64,000 bases of DNA from Clostridium transplantifaecale. Lineage in GTDB: Bacteria > Bacillota > Clostridia > Lachnospirales > Lachnospiraceae. Below the pieces are notes generated by a model. It did no database searches, was not told the DNA's origin, and worked only from the letters and a program-made list of their open reading frames with translations. Positions 51,279-61,552 of the stretch are shown here, in pieces (within the stretch, counting starts at the first letter, position 1; each line of letters starts with the position of its first letter). The position numbers were made by a program, and so were the translations under genes. The DNA is taken from NCBI RefSeq assembly GCF_900626075.1, contig NZ_UYZY01000001.1, forward strand, positions 372,001 to 436,000, given 5' to 3'.

Positions 51279-51956
51279 ATGTTAGAAGGAAAAAAAGCGG
51301 CAATATTTGATTTAGATGGGACGCTGGTGGATTCCATGTGGATGTGGAAGGCGATCGACATCGAGTTTCTGGGGCGTTTCGGTTATGGCTGCCCCGACGA
51401 TCTGCAGAGAGCCATCGAAGGGATGAGTTTTTTGGAGACGGCCGCTTATTTTAAGGAGCGCTTTAAACTGCCGATGGAGCTCGATGAGATTAAGGATATC
51501 TGGGTTAAGATGTCCATAGACAAATACCGCCATGAAGTGCCGCTTAAACCGGGGGCAGAGGCGTTTCTGAAGGAACTGCGCGGACGCGGTTTCAAGCTGG
51601 GAATCGCTACCAGCAACGGACGGGACATGGTGGACGCGGTGCTTGGTTCTTTAAAAGTGGAGCCATATTTTGACGTGGTGACGACGGCCTGCGAGGTTGC
51701 CGCCGGAAAACCCGCGCCCGACATTTACCTGAAAGTTTCAGAAACCCTGAAGGTAAATCCCCTGCAGTGCCTCGTATTTGAGGATATTCCGGCCGGAATT
51801 CTGGCGGGCAAGAGGGCCGGGATGACAGTCTGCGCGGTGGAGGATGAATTTTCACTCGACTTAACCAGGGAAAAACAGTCCATGGCGGACTATTACATAA
51901 AAGACTATGATGAACTGCTTATGAAAGAAACCTTTAAAACACAGGCAGACAGATAA
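51279..51956 (+). CDS. HAD-superfamily hydrolase (beta-phosphoglucomutase-like)
   Basis: Encodes 225 aa. Motif I is [12 protein letters not shown] with the nucleophile Asp; motif II is GIATSNGR; motif III/IV are KPAPDIY and [13 protein letters not shown] helical cap lies at about residues 18-85. It is a phosphatase or phosphomutase of subfamily IA; the substrate is unknown. Confidence 0.92.
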   Translation: MLEGKKAAIFDLDGTLVDSMWMWKAIDIEFLGRFGYGCPDDLQRAIEGMSFLETAAYFKERFKLPMELDEIKDIWVKMSIDKYRHEVPLKPGAEAFLKELRGRGFKLGIATSNGRDMVDAVLGSLKVEPYFDVVTTACEVAAGKPAPDIYLKVSETLKVNPLQCLVFEDIPAGILAGKRAGMTVCAVEDEFSLDLTREKQSMADYYIKDYDELLMKETFKTQADR

Positions 51957-51970
51957 TTGGAGAAAATGTG

Positions 51971-53878
51971 ATGATACATGATTACTTACCGATTTCAAAG
52001 GCAGATATGGAAAAACGCGGCTGGGAAGAGTGCGATTTTATCTATGTGACGGGTGACGCCTACGTGGATCACCCGTCCTTTGGCCATGCCATTATCAGCC
52101 GTATCCTGGAATCACACGGTTACAGGGTGGGAATTATTGCCCAGCCGGACTGGAAGGACGCAGACAGTGTCAGGATTCTGGGAGAGCCGAGGCTGGGATA
52201 CATTGTTTCGGCCGGCAATATGGATTCCATGGTGAACCATTATTCCGTTTCCAAGAAAAGACGCGCAAAGGATTCCTACACTCCCGGCGGCGTGATGGGA
52301 AAAAGGCCCGATTACGCTACGGTTGTCTACTGCAACCTGATACGCTCCATCTCAAAGAAACCGATTATCATCGGCGGAATTGAGGCCAGCTTAAGGCGGC
52401 TGGCCCACTATGATTACTGGTCGGGGAAAATGAAACGGTCGATTCTGCTGGATTCCCAGGCCGATCTGCTTTCCTACGGGATGGGGGAACGCTCCATTGT
52501 CGAGATTGCCGATGCGCTTAACAGCGGAATTGATATTAAAGATATTACGTTTATCGACGGAACGGTCTATAAGGCCGATTCACTGGCATCGGTATACGAT
52601 GAGGTGACACTCCCCTCCTATAAAGAACTGACGGCGGATAAAAAAGAATACGCGAAAAGTTTTTATACACAGTACTGCAATACGGATCCCTTTTCCGGAA
52701 AACGGCTGGTGGAGCCGTATGGGGAGCGTCTCTTCGTGATCCAGAATCCGGCCTCGAAACCGCTCAGTGAAGAGGAGATGGACGACGTTTATGCCCTGCC
52801 TTATATGAGAAATTACCATCCGTCCTATGAGGCGGCGGGAGGTATCCCGGCCATCACCGAGGTGAAGTTCAGCCTGATCAGCAACCGCGGATGTTTCGGC
52901 GGGTGCAGCTTCTGCGCCCTGACCTTCCATCAGGGAAGGATTGTGCAGACGAGGAGCCATGAATCGATTGTGGAGGAGGCAAAGCTTCTGACGCAGGAAC
53001 CCGACTTTAAGGGGTATATCCATGACGTGGGCGGACCGACGGCCAATTTCAGGCATCCGTCCTGTGAAAAACAGATGAAAGCGGGTGTCTGCCCGAATAA
53101 ACAGTGCCTGTTCCCAAAGCCGTGTAAAAATTTAAATGCCGATCACAGCGATTATATTGCGCTGCTCAGGAAGCTCCGGGATATCCCAAAGGTAAAAAAA
53201 GTATTTATCCGTTCGGGCATCCGATTCGATTATCTGCTGGCGGATCCGGGACATGCTTTTTTAAGGGAGCTGTGTAAGTACCACGTCAGCGGCCAGCTGA
53301 AAGTGGCACCGGAGCATATTTCCGACAACGTGTTAAAGAGGATGGGGAAACCGGAGAACAGTGTATACCGCCAGTTTATGAAGGAGTATGCGAGGATGAA
53401 TGAGAAGCTGGGGATGAAACAGTTTCTCGTCCCTTATCTGATGTCTTCCCATCCGGGGTCGACGCTTACGGAGGCGGTGGAGCTGGCGGAATATCTGAGG
53501 GATCTGGGTTATATGCCGGAACAGGTGCAGGATTTCTATCCGACTCCATCCACGCTTTCCACCTGTATGTACTATACAGGATACGATCCGAGGACAATGG
53601 AAAAGGTCTATGTGCCGACCAACCCTCATGAGAAAGCAATGCAGAGGGCGCTGATCCAGTACAGGAATCCCAAGAACTATGAACTGGTCATGGAGGCTCT
53701 CAAGGCAGCCGGAAGGACCGATCTCATCGGTTTTGATAAAAAATGCCTGATCCGGCCGAGACAGACAGGGTATCAGAATTACGCCAGGAAAAAAGAAGAT
53801 GGGAAGCCGGATGGAAAATCCTCCAGGCCGGTCAAAAAAAAGACCATCAGGAATGTGCATAAAAAATCAGGAAGGTGA
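51971..53878 (+). CDS. ygiQ: YgiQ-family radical SAM protein
   Basis: Encodes about 635 aa. The radical SAM cysteines are CFGGCSFC (CxxxCxxC) after SNRG, in the middle of the protein. The N-terminal cobalamin-binding-like region ([29 protein letters not shown]) and the basic C-terminal tail are normal for YgiQ. The reaction is not known. GGAG lies eight bases before the ATG at 51971; GTG at 51968 is the alternative. Confidence 0.95.
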   Translation: MIHDYLPISKADMEKRGWEECDFIYVTGDAYVDHPSFGHAIISRILESHGYRVGIIAQPDWKDADSVRILGEPRLGYIVSAGNMDSMVNHYSVSKKRRAKDSYTPGGVMGKRPDYATVVYCNLIRSISKKPIIIGGIEASLRRLAHYDYWSGKMKRSILLDSQADLLSYGMGERSIVEIADALNSGIDIKDITFIDGTVYKADSLASVYDEVTLPSYKELTADKKEYAKSFYTQYCNTDPFSGKRLVEPYGERLFVIQNPASKPLSEEEMDDVYALPYMRNYHPSYEAAGGIPAITEVKFSLISNRGCFGGCSFCALTFHQGRIVQTRSHESIVEEAKLLTQEPDFKGYIHDVGGPTANFRHPSCEKQMKAGVCPNKQCLFPKPCKNLNADHSDYIALLRKLRDIPKVKKVFIRSGIRFDYLLADPGHAFLRELCKYHVSGQLKVAPEHISDNVLKRMGKPENSVYRQFMKEYARMNEKLGMKQFLVPYLMSSHPGSTLTEAVELAEYLRDLGYMPEQVQDFYPTPSTLSTCMYYTGYDPRTMEKVYVPTNPHEKAMQRALIQYRNPKNYELVMEALKAAGRTDLIGFDKKCLIRPRQTGYQNYARKKEDGKPDGKSSRPVKKKTIRNVHKKSGR

Positions 53879-53884
53879 TACTGA

Positions 53885-54694
53885 ATGAAAATAGCAATAG
53901 TAACGGGAGCCTCCTCGGGTATGGGCCGGGAGACGGCGGTACAGCTGGCGGACCGCTTTGCCGGTTTTGGAGAAATATGGCTGGTTGCCAGGAGAATGGA
54001 CCGTCTTACGGAACTGGAAAAGCAGCTTCCGGTCCCGGTTAAGAAATTTGCGATTGATCTCACGGATGGGGTCCAGCTTTCCGAGCTTTCCGAGGCGCTT
54101 AAGAAGGAGCAGCCGGATGTGAAGATTCTGGTGAACGCTTCGGGTTATGGAAAGATTGGCAGAGTCGGAAGCGTCGCTTTAAATGAGGAGACGGGAATGG
54201 TGCGTTTAAATTGCGAGGCGCTCTGCGCCGTCACCCATATGGTTCTGCCTTATATGAGCAAGAACAGCCGCATCATTCAATATGCGTCCTCGGCGTCCTT
54301 CCTGCCGCAGCCCGGCTTTGCCGTCTATGCGGCGACCAAGGCGTTTGTTCTGAGTTACAGCCGCGCTCTCGGTGAGGAGCTTAAAAAACGCGGCATCTAT
54401 GTCACGGCGGTATGCCCGGGACCTGTGAAAACCGAGTTTTTCGACATAGCGGAGACAACGGGACGGATTCCGCTCTACAAGCGCCTGACTATGGCGGATC
54501 CGGTCAAAGTGGTGAAGCTGGCGGTGCGCGACAGCCTGATGGGAAAGCCGGTCTCCGTATACGGAATTATGATGAAAGGCTTCCGGCTGATGTGCAAGGT
54601 GGCGCCGCACAGTCTGATTCTTAAAATCATGTCATGCATTTCACCAAAGCAGGTGGTAAAACCGGAAGAGGAGAACGAAAGTGAAGAAAAGTAA
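53885..54694 (+). CDS. Short-chain dehydrogenase/reductase
   Basis: Encodes 269 aa. The cofactor loop is VTGASSGMGRETAVQLA and the catalytic Tyr-Lys is in VYAATKAFVLSYS, with the Ser in YASSASFL. An Arg after the second strand (ARRMDRL) suggests NADPH. It starts six bases after ygiQ and overlaps the next gene by 14 bases. Confidence 0.93.
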   Translation: MKIAIVTGASSGMGRETAVQLADRFAGFGEIWLVARRMDRLTELEKQLPVPVKKFAIDLTDGVQLSELSEALKKEQPDVKILVNASGYGKIGRVGSVALNEETGMVRLNCEALCAVTHMVLPYMSKNSRIIQYASSASFLPQPGFAVYAATKAFVLSYSRALGEELKKRGIYVTAVCPGPVKTEFFDIAETTGRIPLYKRLTMADPVKVVKLAVRDSLMGKPVSVYGIMMKGFRLMCKVAPHSLILKIMSCISPKQVVKPEEENESEEK

Positions 54695-55250
54695 AAAAGG
54701 GGAGTACGGCTACCGTACCAGTTTTAAGAGAAAGCATATTTTCCTGATATCGATTCTGGCCGCGTTTATTATTGCTCAGCTTGCGGCCCGTTATTTTACG
54801 GACAGCCAGGCGGTTAAGAATATTCTGACCGTCATGGCCGTCGTCACAGTGCTTCCGGCCGCGAACCTGGCTTCACCGCTGGTGGCGATTATCAGGTACA
54901 AAACGCCGTCTAAGGAATTTTATGATAAATATTCGGCATATGAAGTGAAATTTCCGATGCTCTACGACATGGTGCTGACAACGAAGGACTATGTGCTGCC
55001 GATGGACGCCATAGCGGTCCATCCAACCGGCATTTACGCCTACTGCATCAATCCGAAGGTGAATATCCAGGAGGCCGAGAAATCGTTAAATGATATCCTG
55101 GTGTCCCAGAGGCTGGATCCGAATATGAAAATCACCAAGGAACTGAGCACATTTGATAAACGGCTTAAGAGCCTGAAACCGGCCTCCGAGTACGAGGATG
55201 ACGGAAGTGTGGAGTACGCTGTAAATACAATGAAGAGCCTGTGCATGTAG
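54681..55250 (+). CDS. Small membrane protein of unknown function
   Basis: Encodes 189 aa from GTG at 54681, preceded by AGAGGAGA. Two membrane helices (~17-35 and 44-65) are followed by a soluble domain of about 120 residues (KYSAYEVKFPMLYDMVLTTKDYVLPMDAIAVHPTGIYAYC...). No family was recognised. It overlaps the SDR gene and precedes an RluA-type gene, so it belongs to the same operon. Confidence 0.85.
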   Translation: MKKSKKGEYGYRTSFKRKHIFLISILAAFIIAQLAARYFTDSQAVKNILTVMAVVTVLPAANLASPLVAIIRYKTPSKEFYDKYSAYEVKFPMLYDMVLTTKDYVLPMDAIAVHPTGIYAYCINPKVNIQEAEKSLNDILVSQRLDPNMKITKELSTFDKRLKSLKPASEYEDDGSVEYAVNTMKSLCM

Positions 55251-55319
55251 AAAACGGCGGCGGGAAATACATAAGCGGACAGTAAAGGTTAGAAGAAACG
55301 AAACGGGGAAATAAAGAGG

Positions 55320-56294
55320 ATGCAGGTCGTAAAAATAACAAAAAACGAAGCCGGTCAGAGGCTCGATAAATTACTGGCCAAGTACCTGAATCTGGCGGGA
55401 AAAAGTTTTATCTACAAGATGCTGAGAAAGAAGAACATCACCTTAAACGGCAAAAAATGCGATGGCTCCGAGAAGTTATCCGAGGGCGACGAGGTGAAGC
55501 TCTTCCTTTCCGACGAGACCATCGAAAAATTTTCCGAAGTAAAAATTCAGAAGGTGAAGAAGACGAAGCTTAACGTGGTCTACGAGGACAATGATATTAT
55601 CCTGATCAACAAACCGTCCGGCATGCTGTCCCAGAAAGCGAAGGACAGCGACGAATCCCTGGTGGAATACCTGATTGATTACCTTTTGGACAGCGGACAG
55701 CTTACCGGGGAGGAGATGCGCCAGTTCCGCCCATCCGTCTGCAACCGGCTGGACCGTAATACCAGCGGCATTGTCATAGCGGGCAAGTCACTTCCCGGCC
55801 TGCAAATCATGTCAAAGGCTATCAAGGAGAGGACTATTGGGAAATACTATCTCTGTATCGTAAAGGGAAAAGTGGACGGGACGAAGGAAATCTCCGGTTT
55901 CCTGAAAAAAGATGAAAAGACCAACCAGGTGAAGGTTTTGAAACACGAAGAGAAGGATGCGCTGCCCATCAGGACGCTGTACCGGCCCCTTTTAAGCGAC
56001 GGTAAACATACACTTTTAGAGGTGAAACTGATCACGGGGCGCTCCCACCAGATCAGGGCGCATCTGGCCTCCATCGGCCATCCTATCGCCGGAGATTACA
56101 AATACGGAGATCCGAGGCTCAATGCCGCAGTGAAGGAAAAATACGGGGTTAAATCCCAGATGCTCCATGCCTGGAGGCTCGTAATGCCGTCCCGGATGGA
56201 GGAGCCGCTGTCCGGCTTAAGCGGCCGGGAATTTACGGCAAAACCGCCCGCAGAGTTTGACGCGATGACGGCGGAGATGGAGAAAAAGCAATAG
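55320..56294 (+). CDS. RluA-family 23S rRNA pseudouridine synthase (RluC/D type)
   Basis: Encodes 324 aa. S4 domain at residues ~10-60, then the catalytic domain with RLDRNTSGIVIAGKS (nucleophile Asp) and LITGRSHQIRAHLASIGHPIAGDYKYG. It makes pseudouridines in 23S rRNA; RluC-like by length. The ATG is preceded by AAAGAGG. Confidence 0.95.
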   Translation: MQVVKITKNEAGQRLDKLLAKYLNLAGKSFIYKMLRKKNITLNGKKCDGSEKLSEGDEVKLFLSDETIEKFSEVKIQKVKKTKLNVVYEDNDIILINKPSGMLSQKAKDSDESLVEYLIDYLLDSGQLTGEEMRQFRPSVCNRLDRNTSGIVIAGKSLPGLQIMSKAIKERTIGKYYLCIVKGKVDGTKEISGFLKKDEKTNQVKVLKHEEKDALPIRTLYRPLLSDGKHTLLEVKLITGRSHQIRAHLASIGHPIAGDYKYGDPRLNAAVKEKYGVKSQMLHAWRLVMPSRMEEPLSGLSGREFTAKPPAEFDAMTAEMEKKQ

Positions 56295-56310
56295 CAGGAG
56301 AATATCACGA

Positions 56311-56850
56311 ATGGGAACCTGGAATACAAGAGGCCTCCGCGGATCGACGCTGGAGGATCTCATCAATCATACAAACGACAGTTACCGGGAAAAGAGGCTG
56401 GCGCTGATTCAGAAGATACCGACCCCAATCACGCCGGTCAGCATCGACAAGGAAAGCCGTCATATTACAATGGCTTATTTTGACCAGAAGAGTACCGTGG
56501 ATTATATCGGCGCAGTCCAGGGCGTGCCGGTCTGTTTTGACGCCAAGGAATGCGCTGCGCCGACATTTCCCCTTCAGAACGTCCATGCCCATCAGGTTGC
56601 CTTCATGAAAGAATTTGAAGAACAGGGCGGCGTCGCCTTTATCATCCTATATTTTACCGCAAAGGATGAGATGTATTACGTGCCTTTCGAAGAACTGAAC
56701 CGGTTCTGGATCAGGATGCAGGAGGGCGGAAGAAAGAGCTTTACATATGACGAACTGGATAAATCCTGGAAAATCAGGAGTTACCGCGATATTTACGTCC
56801 ATTATCTGGAGCCGCTTCAGAGGGATTTAGAGATGAGAGACGAGGAATGA
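56311..56850 (+). CDS. recU: Holliday junction resolvase RecU
   Basis: Encodes 179 aa. It cuts Holliday junctions in Firmicutes. MGTWNTRGLRGSTLEDLINHTN, QKSTVDYIGAVQGVPVCFDAKE (nuclease D..ExK) and HQVAFMKEFEEQGGVAFIILYF are typical. The PTPITPV segment precedes the stalk region. Its stop codon TGA (56848-56850) overlaps the first bases of the second repeat module, so the end of the protein may have been set by that insertion. No ponA/pbp gene follows, unlike Bacillus. Confidence 0.95.
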   Translation: MGTWNTRGLRGSTLEDLINHTNDSYREKRLALIQKIPTPITPVSIDKESRHITMAYFDQKSTVDYIGAVQGVPVCFDAKECAAPTFPLQNVHAHQVAFMKEFEEQGGVAFIILYFTAKDEMYYVPFEELNRFWIRMQEGGRKSFTYDELDKSWKIRSYRDIYVHYLEPLQRDLEMRDEE

Positions 56851-56900
56851 GAACGCCGCCGGGATGGCCGGGGGGCGGGATGGTGAGAGGGAGTTATGAT

Positions 56901-57095
56901 TCTTCAGTCCCGGTTTGCAGAGTGTGGCGAGGGGAATCCAGGAGAAAAAATTCCTACGGGGACTCGCTCTCGCTTGTGGAATGCGCAACGGGTGCTAGAT
57001 TCGGTAATACCTCATCAAGCACCGGCGGATTCCAATGTCCCCTTCAGAAAGTTTTCTCCTTCCTTCCCCGGGCAGGTTGTCGACGGGACTGAAGA
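56901..57095 (+). repeat. Hairpin repeat element C
   Basis: A 195-base element bounded by TCTTCAGTCCCG and CGGGACTGAAGA (12-bp perfect inverted repeat), with GGAGAAAAA inside the left arm and TTTTCTCC inside the right arm. Closest in arrangement to element A. Confidence 0.82.
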
Positions 57096-57248
57096 CACGT
57101 AGGTTTTCGCCATCCCGAACCCAAGCCTGCGGCCGTTGAAAAGGTAAAAGGTTCACGACTACGTATCGGCCGCGACAATACCTCCCCCGCACTTGATAAA
57201 AGAGACAATCAGCCCCTGAAGCCGGCGGACGGGGCAATACCCTTCGCT

Positions 57249-57451
57249 GAGTCTTCAGTCCCGTCGATAACCTGCCCGGGGAAGGAGGAGAAAAACTTTC
57301 CGAAGGGTGACCTTGAAGCCCGCCGGTGCTTGGCGAGGTCCTTTCGAGCCTAGCATCCGCTGTGCGCTTCACAAGCGGGAGCGAGTCCCCGAAGGAATTT
57401 TTTTCTCCGGATTCCCCCTCACCACAATCTATATACCGGGACTGAAGACTC
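57249..57451 (-). repeat. Hairpin repeat element D
   Basis: A 203-base element, reverse complement of the A type, with the same perfect 15-bp ends as A (GAGTCTTCAGTCCCG / CGGGACTGAAGACTC). The bases outside it (TCTTACAGAGGCGTCC) also match the outside of A on the opposite strand. Confidence 0.85.
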
Positions 57452-57518
57452 ATATACAACCACCCACCACCCCGTCCGCCGTCTTACAGAGGCGTCCTCG
57501 CATTTCAACTAAATCCCC

Positions 57519-57673
57519 AATATCCCTTTTTTCCTGAAGAAATATGTAGTATAATATCTGATGTGTGTGGACATGAGCTGCCATTCGCGGACCGTGTTTA
57601 CAGCGGGAAAGCAAATTGCAGCGATAACCGTAATATATGGAATTTCTTTAAATAAAAACTATGAGGTGAAGGT
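57519..57673 (+). promoter_or_regulatory. Upstream region of pepT with a -10-like box
   Basis: TATAAT at 57550-57555 lies about 120 bases before the pepT ATG; the -35 position holds only a T-rich stretch, so the promoter is weakly supported. GAGGTGAAGG forms the ribosome site. Nothing else was seen. Confidence 0.35.
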
Positions 57674-58906
57674 ATGAGCAAAGCAGCAGATCGTTTATTG
57701 AAGTACGTCTCCTTTGACACTCAGTCAAAAGATGAGATGGAGCAGGTTCCGAGCACGGAAAAACAACTTGTGCTGGCAAAAGAACTGGTCAGGGAACTGG
57801 AAGAGATGGGAGCATCCAATGTCCGTTTGAGTGAGAACGGCTATGTCTATGCGACAATCGAGGCAACTACGGAAAAGAAAGTGCCTTCTCTGGGTTTTGT
57901 CGCCCACATGGATACTTCTCCGGCCCTGTCTGGCAAGGATGTGAAGGCCAGAATCGTGGAGAATTACAGCGGCGGTGACATTGTCCTGAATGAGGAGAAG
58001 AATATTGTCATGAGAGTGAAGGATTTCCCGTTCCTGGTGGACTGTGAAGGGAAAGACCTGATTGTGACCGACGGAACAACGCTGCTTGGCGGTGACGACA
58101 AGGCGGGAGTAGCCGAGATTATGACAATGGCCGCATGGCTTTTAGAACATCCCGAAGTGCCCCACGGCACAATCCAGATTGGTTTTACTCCGGACGAGGA
58201 GGTTGGCAGAGGCGCTGATTTCTTTGATGTGGAAGGTTTTAAGGCGGATGTGGCTTACACGGTGGACGGAGGTCCTTTAGGGGAGCTGGAGTACGAAAAC
58301 TTCAACGCGGCATCCGGCAGAGTCTATGTGCACGGTGTGGGAATCCATCCGGGCGGAGCCAAGAACATGATGAAGAGCGCCGTTTTAATCGGAATGGAAT
58401 TCCAGAACCTGCTTCCTGTATTTGAGAATCCGATGTACACGGAGGGATATGAGGGATTTTTCCATCTCGACCAGTTTGCCGGAGATGTGGAGAATGCCAA
58501 AATGGATTATCTGATCCGCGATCACGATATGCAGAAGTTTGAGCAGAAAAAGGCATTATTTGCCGCGGCTGCAGACTACCTGAATAAAAAATACGGCGAG
58601 GGAACCGTTGAGGTCAAGATAAAGGATTCCTACTATAACATGAAGGAAAAGATCGAGCCTTACAAATATCTGATCGACATTGCGAAAGAAGCCATGGAAG
58701 AGAACGGCATCACTCCGGAGATCTCTGCGATCCGCGGAGGCACGGACGGAGCAAGGCTGTCCTATATGGGACTTCCATGCCCGAATCTCTGCACGGGCGG
58801 CTACAACTTCCATGGAAGATATGAGTTTATACCGGTCCAGTCCATGGATAAAGTGGTGGATCTGCTGCTGACGATTGTAAATAAATTTGAGGCGCTTGGG
58901 GAATAG
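57674..58906 (+). CDS. pepT: Peptidase T (tripeptide aminopeptidase)
   Basis: Encodes 410 aa, normal for PepT. It removes N-terminal residues from tripeptides in the cytosol. M20B metal ligands are in [27 protein letters not shown] and [39 protein letters not shown] is the conserved C-terminal segment. It is a single-gene unit with a strong terminator. Confidence 0.97.
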   Translation: MSKAADRLLKYVSFDTQSKDEMEQVPSTEKQLVLAKELVRELEEMGASNVRLSENGYVYATIEATTEKKVPSLGFVAHMDTSPALSGKDVKARIVENYSGGDIVLNEEKNIVMRVKDFPFLVDCEGKDLIVTDGTTLLGGDDKAGVAEIMTMAAWLLEHPEVPHGTIQIGFTPDEEVGRGADFFDVEGFKADVAYTVDGGPLGELEYENFNAASGRVYVHGVGIHPGGAKNMMKSAVLIGMEFQNLLPVFENPMYTEGYEGFFHLDQFAGDVENAKMDYLIRDHDMQKFEQKKALFAAAADYLNKKYGEGTVEVKIKDSYYNMKEKIEPYKYLIDIAKEAMEENGITPEISAIRGGTDGARLSYMGLPCPNLCTGGYNFHGRYEFIPVQSMDKVVDLLLTIVNKFEALGE

Positions 58907-58971
58907 GAAAAGTTTTTATTTCCAGGTATATGGCGACAGCACTTTGTAGTTAAATACAGATTAAAAGGTAA

Positions 58972-59011
58972 AAAACACTCTGCACCGGCTTGGGATGCAG
59001 AGTGTTTTTTT
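58972..59011 (+). terminator. Terminator after pepT
   Basis: ACACTCTGCA (58975-58984) pairs perfectly with TGCAGAGTGT (58995-59004), followed by TTTTTTT. Confidence 0.9.
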
Positions 59012-59043
59012 ACTATCCGGACAGGCGGCTTCGGGTAAAAGAC

Positions 59044-59072
59044 TTGCCGGTGATACAGCAAAAAGATATAAT
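59044..59072 (+). promoter_or_regulatory. Predicted promoter of the contractile injection cassette
   Basis: TTGCCG (59044-59049), 17 bases, TATAAT (59067-59072), about 140 bases before the sheath gene. The leader shows no recognised riboswitch. Confidence 0.55.
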
Positions 59073-59213
59073 GGAATAATATGACAGATGAGTGAGCTGA
59101 AGAAACAGGGGGAGGCTGGCAGAAACTATAAAAGGGCGGCCTTTCATTGATGACACAATCCTTGTGAAAGAGGCGGATAGTTGCAGGCAGAAAGAAAATG
59201 AAAGGAGAAGGAT

Positions 59214-60968
59214 ATGGCAGAATATTTATCACCAGGAGTCTATGTAGAGGAATTTGATTCCGGTGGAAGACCAATGGAAGGCATTGGAACCAGCACGGCC
59301 GGTTTTATCGGTGCGGCTGAGAGAGGGCCGGTGGAAGGTTTTCCCCAGATGATAACGAATTTTTCAGATTTCAGGAGAAATTACGGAGGTTATCTCTCGG
59401 CGAATGAGTTCGGAAACTTCAGATTTCTTGCTTACGCTGTGGAACATTTTTTTATTAACGGCGGGGAGCGCTGTTTTGTGATGAGGGTGGCGCCGCAGGA
59501 TGCGGCCTGCGCCGAAGGAGCTGTTCCGATGGGAGATGCGCCTGTCTTATCGCTGAAAGCCAAAACCCCGGGGCTGTGGGGCAACGGCTTAAGGGCGGTC
59601 ATATCTCCATCCAGTAAGGCTAAAACCCAGATTTTAGAGGTGCTTGAGACAGGATCCGGTAAAGGCTATTCCGTCAAGAGTGGAGCCGGCTTTATGAAAG
59701 GAGATATCGTAGCGTTTAGCGACGGGACAGAGACGGTGCTGAATCGGATCGTTAAAAGCCAGGATAACGTTTTGATTTTTGAGAAAGAGTTTGAGGCAGA
59801 CGTGGTGGACAAAGGGCTCCTTCCCGGCAAAATCATTTCTACCTGCGAATTTTCCATGGAAGTCCGCTATGAGGATGAGGTGGAAAGCTTTGATTACCTC
59901 TCTTTTAATACTGAGGCGCCGAATTTTGTGGAAAACAAGATGGCTAAATCCGAACTAGTGGCCGTTACATATGCAGGGAAAGAGGAAAAAGAGATAAAAA
60001 CTCCCTTTGAATGTCTTCTGGGAGGGCAGGCGGCCAAGGTGTCCGTCGGCTTTTCCGGTGGAAGTAACGGGAATACCCTTGGGATGACGGCAGGCGACTT
60101 TATAGGTGTGGATAAAGGTACTGGAAAGAGAACCGGAATACAGGCATTTCTTGACAATGATGTTGTATCCGTCATGGCGGTTCCGGGAGTAACCGATCCC
60201 AATGTGCAGCTTTCCCTTGTGGCCCACTGTGAGAATCTGACCAGCCGTTTTGCCGTCCTGGATATCCCCCAGGGTGCCAGAAAGGTACAGGATATCCGGA
60301 GCCACCGGGATATTTTCGATTCGACCTACGCGGCCCTTTACCATCCGTGGCTGACTGTTTTTGATCCGCGGGACAAGAGAAATATCCAGATACCGCCCTC
60401 GGGTTCTGTGATTGGAATCTATGCCAGAAGCGATAAAACAAGAGGCGTCCACAAAGCGCCGGCCAATGAGGTGGTCAGAGCCTGTGTGGGACTGGATGTA
60501 CAGTTTAATAAGGGGGAGCAGGATCTTCTGAATCCCGTGGGAGTAAACTTAATCAGGGCGTTCCCGGGACAGGGGATCCGTGTCTGGGGGGCCAGGACGG
60601 CCGGCAGTGACGGAAGCTGGAAATATATCAATGTAAGGCGCCTCTTTATTTATATAAAGGAATCCATAAAAGCCAATACCAATTGGGTGGTATTCGAGCC
60701 GAACGATGAGCTGCTTTGGAGCAGGGTCCAGAGAACCATTGAGGTTTTCCTCACCAGCCTCTGGAGAAACGGAGCCCTTGCGGGCTCTTCACCTGATGAG
60801 GCATTTTTTGTCAACGTAGGAAAAAGTACAATGACTCAGGATGATATTGACAATGGAAGGCTGATTTGCGTGATCGGAGCTGCTCCTGTCAAACCTGCTG
60901 AATTTGTAATTTTCAAAATTACCCAGAAGACGGGCGATTCCCAGCAGCAGGAGGCAGTGGATCGTTGA
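59214..60968 (+). CDS. Contractile tail sheath protein (phage/eCIS type)
   Basis: Encodes 584 aa. Sheath subunits contract to drive an inner tube through a target envelope. MAEYLSPGVYVEEFDSGGRPMEGIGTSTAGFIGAAERGP is the sheath N-terminal arm, and the C-terminal domain has NVRRLFIYIKESIKANTNWVVFEPNDELLWSRVQRTIEVFL and ICVIGAAPVKPAEFVIFKI, as in Afp/PVC and phage sheaths. An extra ~200-residue domain lies between (~120-310). GAAAGGAGAAGG precedes the ATG. Three related genes follow; no capsid, terminase or lysis gene is near. Confidence 0.93.
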   Translation: MAEYLSPGVYVEEFDSGGRPMEGIGTSTAGFIGAAERGPVEGFPQMITNFSDFRRNYGGYLSANEFGNFRFLAYAVEHFFINGGERCFVMRVAPQDAACAEGAVPMGDAPVLSLKAKTPGLWGNGLRAVISPSSKAKTQILEVLETGSGKGYSVKSGAGFMKGDIVAFSDGTETVLNRIVKSQDNVLIFEKEFEADVVDKGLLPGKIISTCEFSMEVRYEDEVESFDYLSFNTEAPNFVENKMAKSELVAVTYAGKEEKEIKTPFECLLGGQAAKVSVGFSGGSNGNTLGMTAGDFIGVDKGTGKRTGIQAFLDNDVVSVMAVPGVTDPNVQLSLVAHCENLTSRFAVLDIPQGARKVQDIRSHRDIFDSTYAALYHPWLTVFDPRDKRNIQIPPSGSVIGIYARSDKTRGVHKAPANEVVRACVGLDVQFNKGEQDLLNPVGVNLIRAFPGQGIRVWGARTAGSDGSWKYINVRRLFIYIKESIKANTNWVVFEPNDELLWSRVQRTIEVFLTSLWRNGALAGSSPDEAFFVNVGKSTMTQDDIDNGRLICVIGAAPVKPAEFVIFKITQKTGDSQQQEAVDR

Positions 60969-61021
60969 AAGTGCAAAAATTTTGAAATACCGAAAAAAGA
61001 AATAGGGAAAGGAGCATTATC

Positions 61022-61450
61022 ATGGCAGTATATCCGGGAGCGAAATTCCGTTTTAAGCTGGATATCGATGGACTGGAGGCAGGAAGGTTCAGTGAGGTTT
61101 CCGGTTTCGACGCGGCGATAGAACCGATTGAGAACAGGGAGGGAGATATGGCGGCAGAGAATCCGATGAGGGTGGCGGGACTGCGTAAATACGGCAATAT
61201 CACCCTGAAGAATGGCATGCTCGAAGGAAAAGCCGCTTACGGCTGGATTGAGAAGGGGATGGCCGGTGAGGTGGAGAGAAAGACTGTGACAGTAAGCCTG
61301 CTAGATGAGATGCGGAATGAGGTGGCAGTGTGGAAGATTATTAACGCATGGCCTGCTAAATATTCGGCGCCTGATTTCAATGCGGCTTCCTGTGAGATTG
61401 CTATTGAGAGTTTGGAGCTGGCTCATGAAGGTATATCAAGGGAGTCATAG
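61022..61450 (+). CDS. Tail tube protein (T4 gp19-like)
   Basis: Encodes 142 aa, normal for this family. It forms the inner tube surrounded by the sheath. YPGAKFRFKLDIDGLEAGRFSEVSGFDAAIEPIENREG and the closing CEIAIESLELAHEGI match the gp19/Afp1-5 type. GGAAAGGAGC precedes the ATG. It lies 53 bases after the sheath gene. Confidence 0.92.
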   Translation: MAVYPGAKFRFKLDIDGLEAGRFSEVSGFDAAIEPIENREGDMAAENPMRVAGLRKYGNITLKNGMLEGKAAYGWIEKGMAGEVERKTVTVSLLDEMRNEVAVWKIINAWPAKYSAPDFNAASCEIAIESLELAHEGISRES

Positions 61451-61552
61451 ATTTTTAGCAGCGCGATGGATTTTGTGGCGGAGACTTCTACCCTATGATA
61501 AGTGATAAACGGTTATAGGGGTGAACGGAATAAAAGGATAGGAGGCAGATGT

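Larger units (their letters stand above)
56847..57518. repeat. Noncoding composite repeat module, copy 2 (between recU and pepT), inverted relative to copy 1
   Basis: A 672-base gene-free stretch matching the reverse complement of 40028-41039: its left end ATGAGAACGCCGCC matches the right end of copy 1, and its right end TCAACTAAATCCCC matches the complement of the trmD-stop end of copy 1. It contains hairpin elements C and D in opposite orientation around a spacer of about 150 bases. Open frames in the elements are not conserved between copies, which argues against coding. Confidence 0.85.

Noticed and set aside
40028-57518. CRISPR array or composite transposon explanation for the repeated modules
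   Set aside because: Repeats are ~200 bp, only paired, with no regular spacers or cas genes, and no transposase lies between or beside them.
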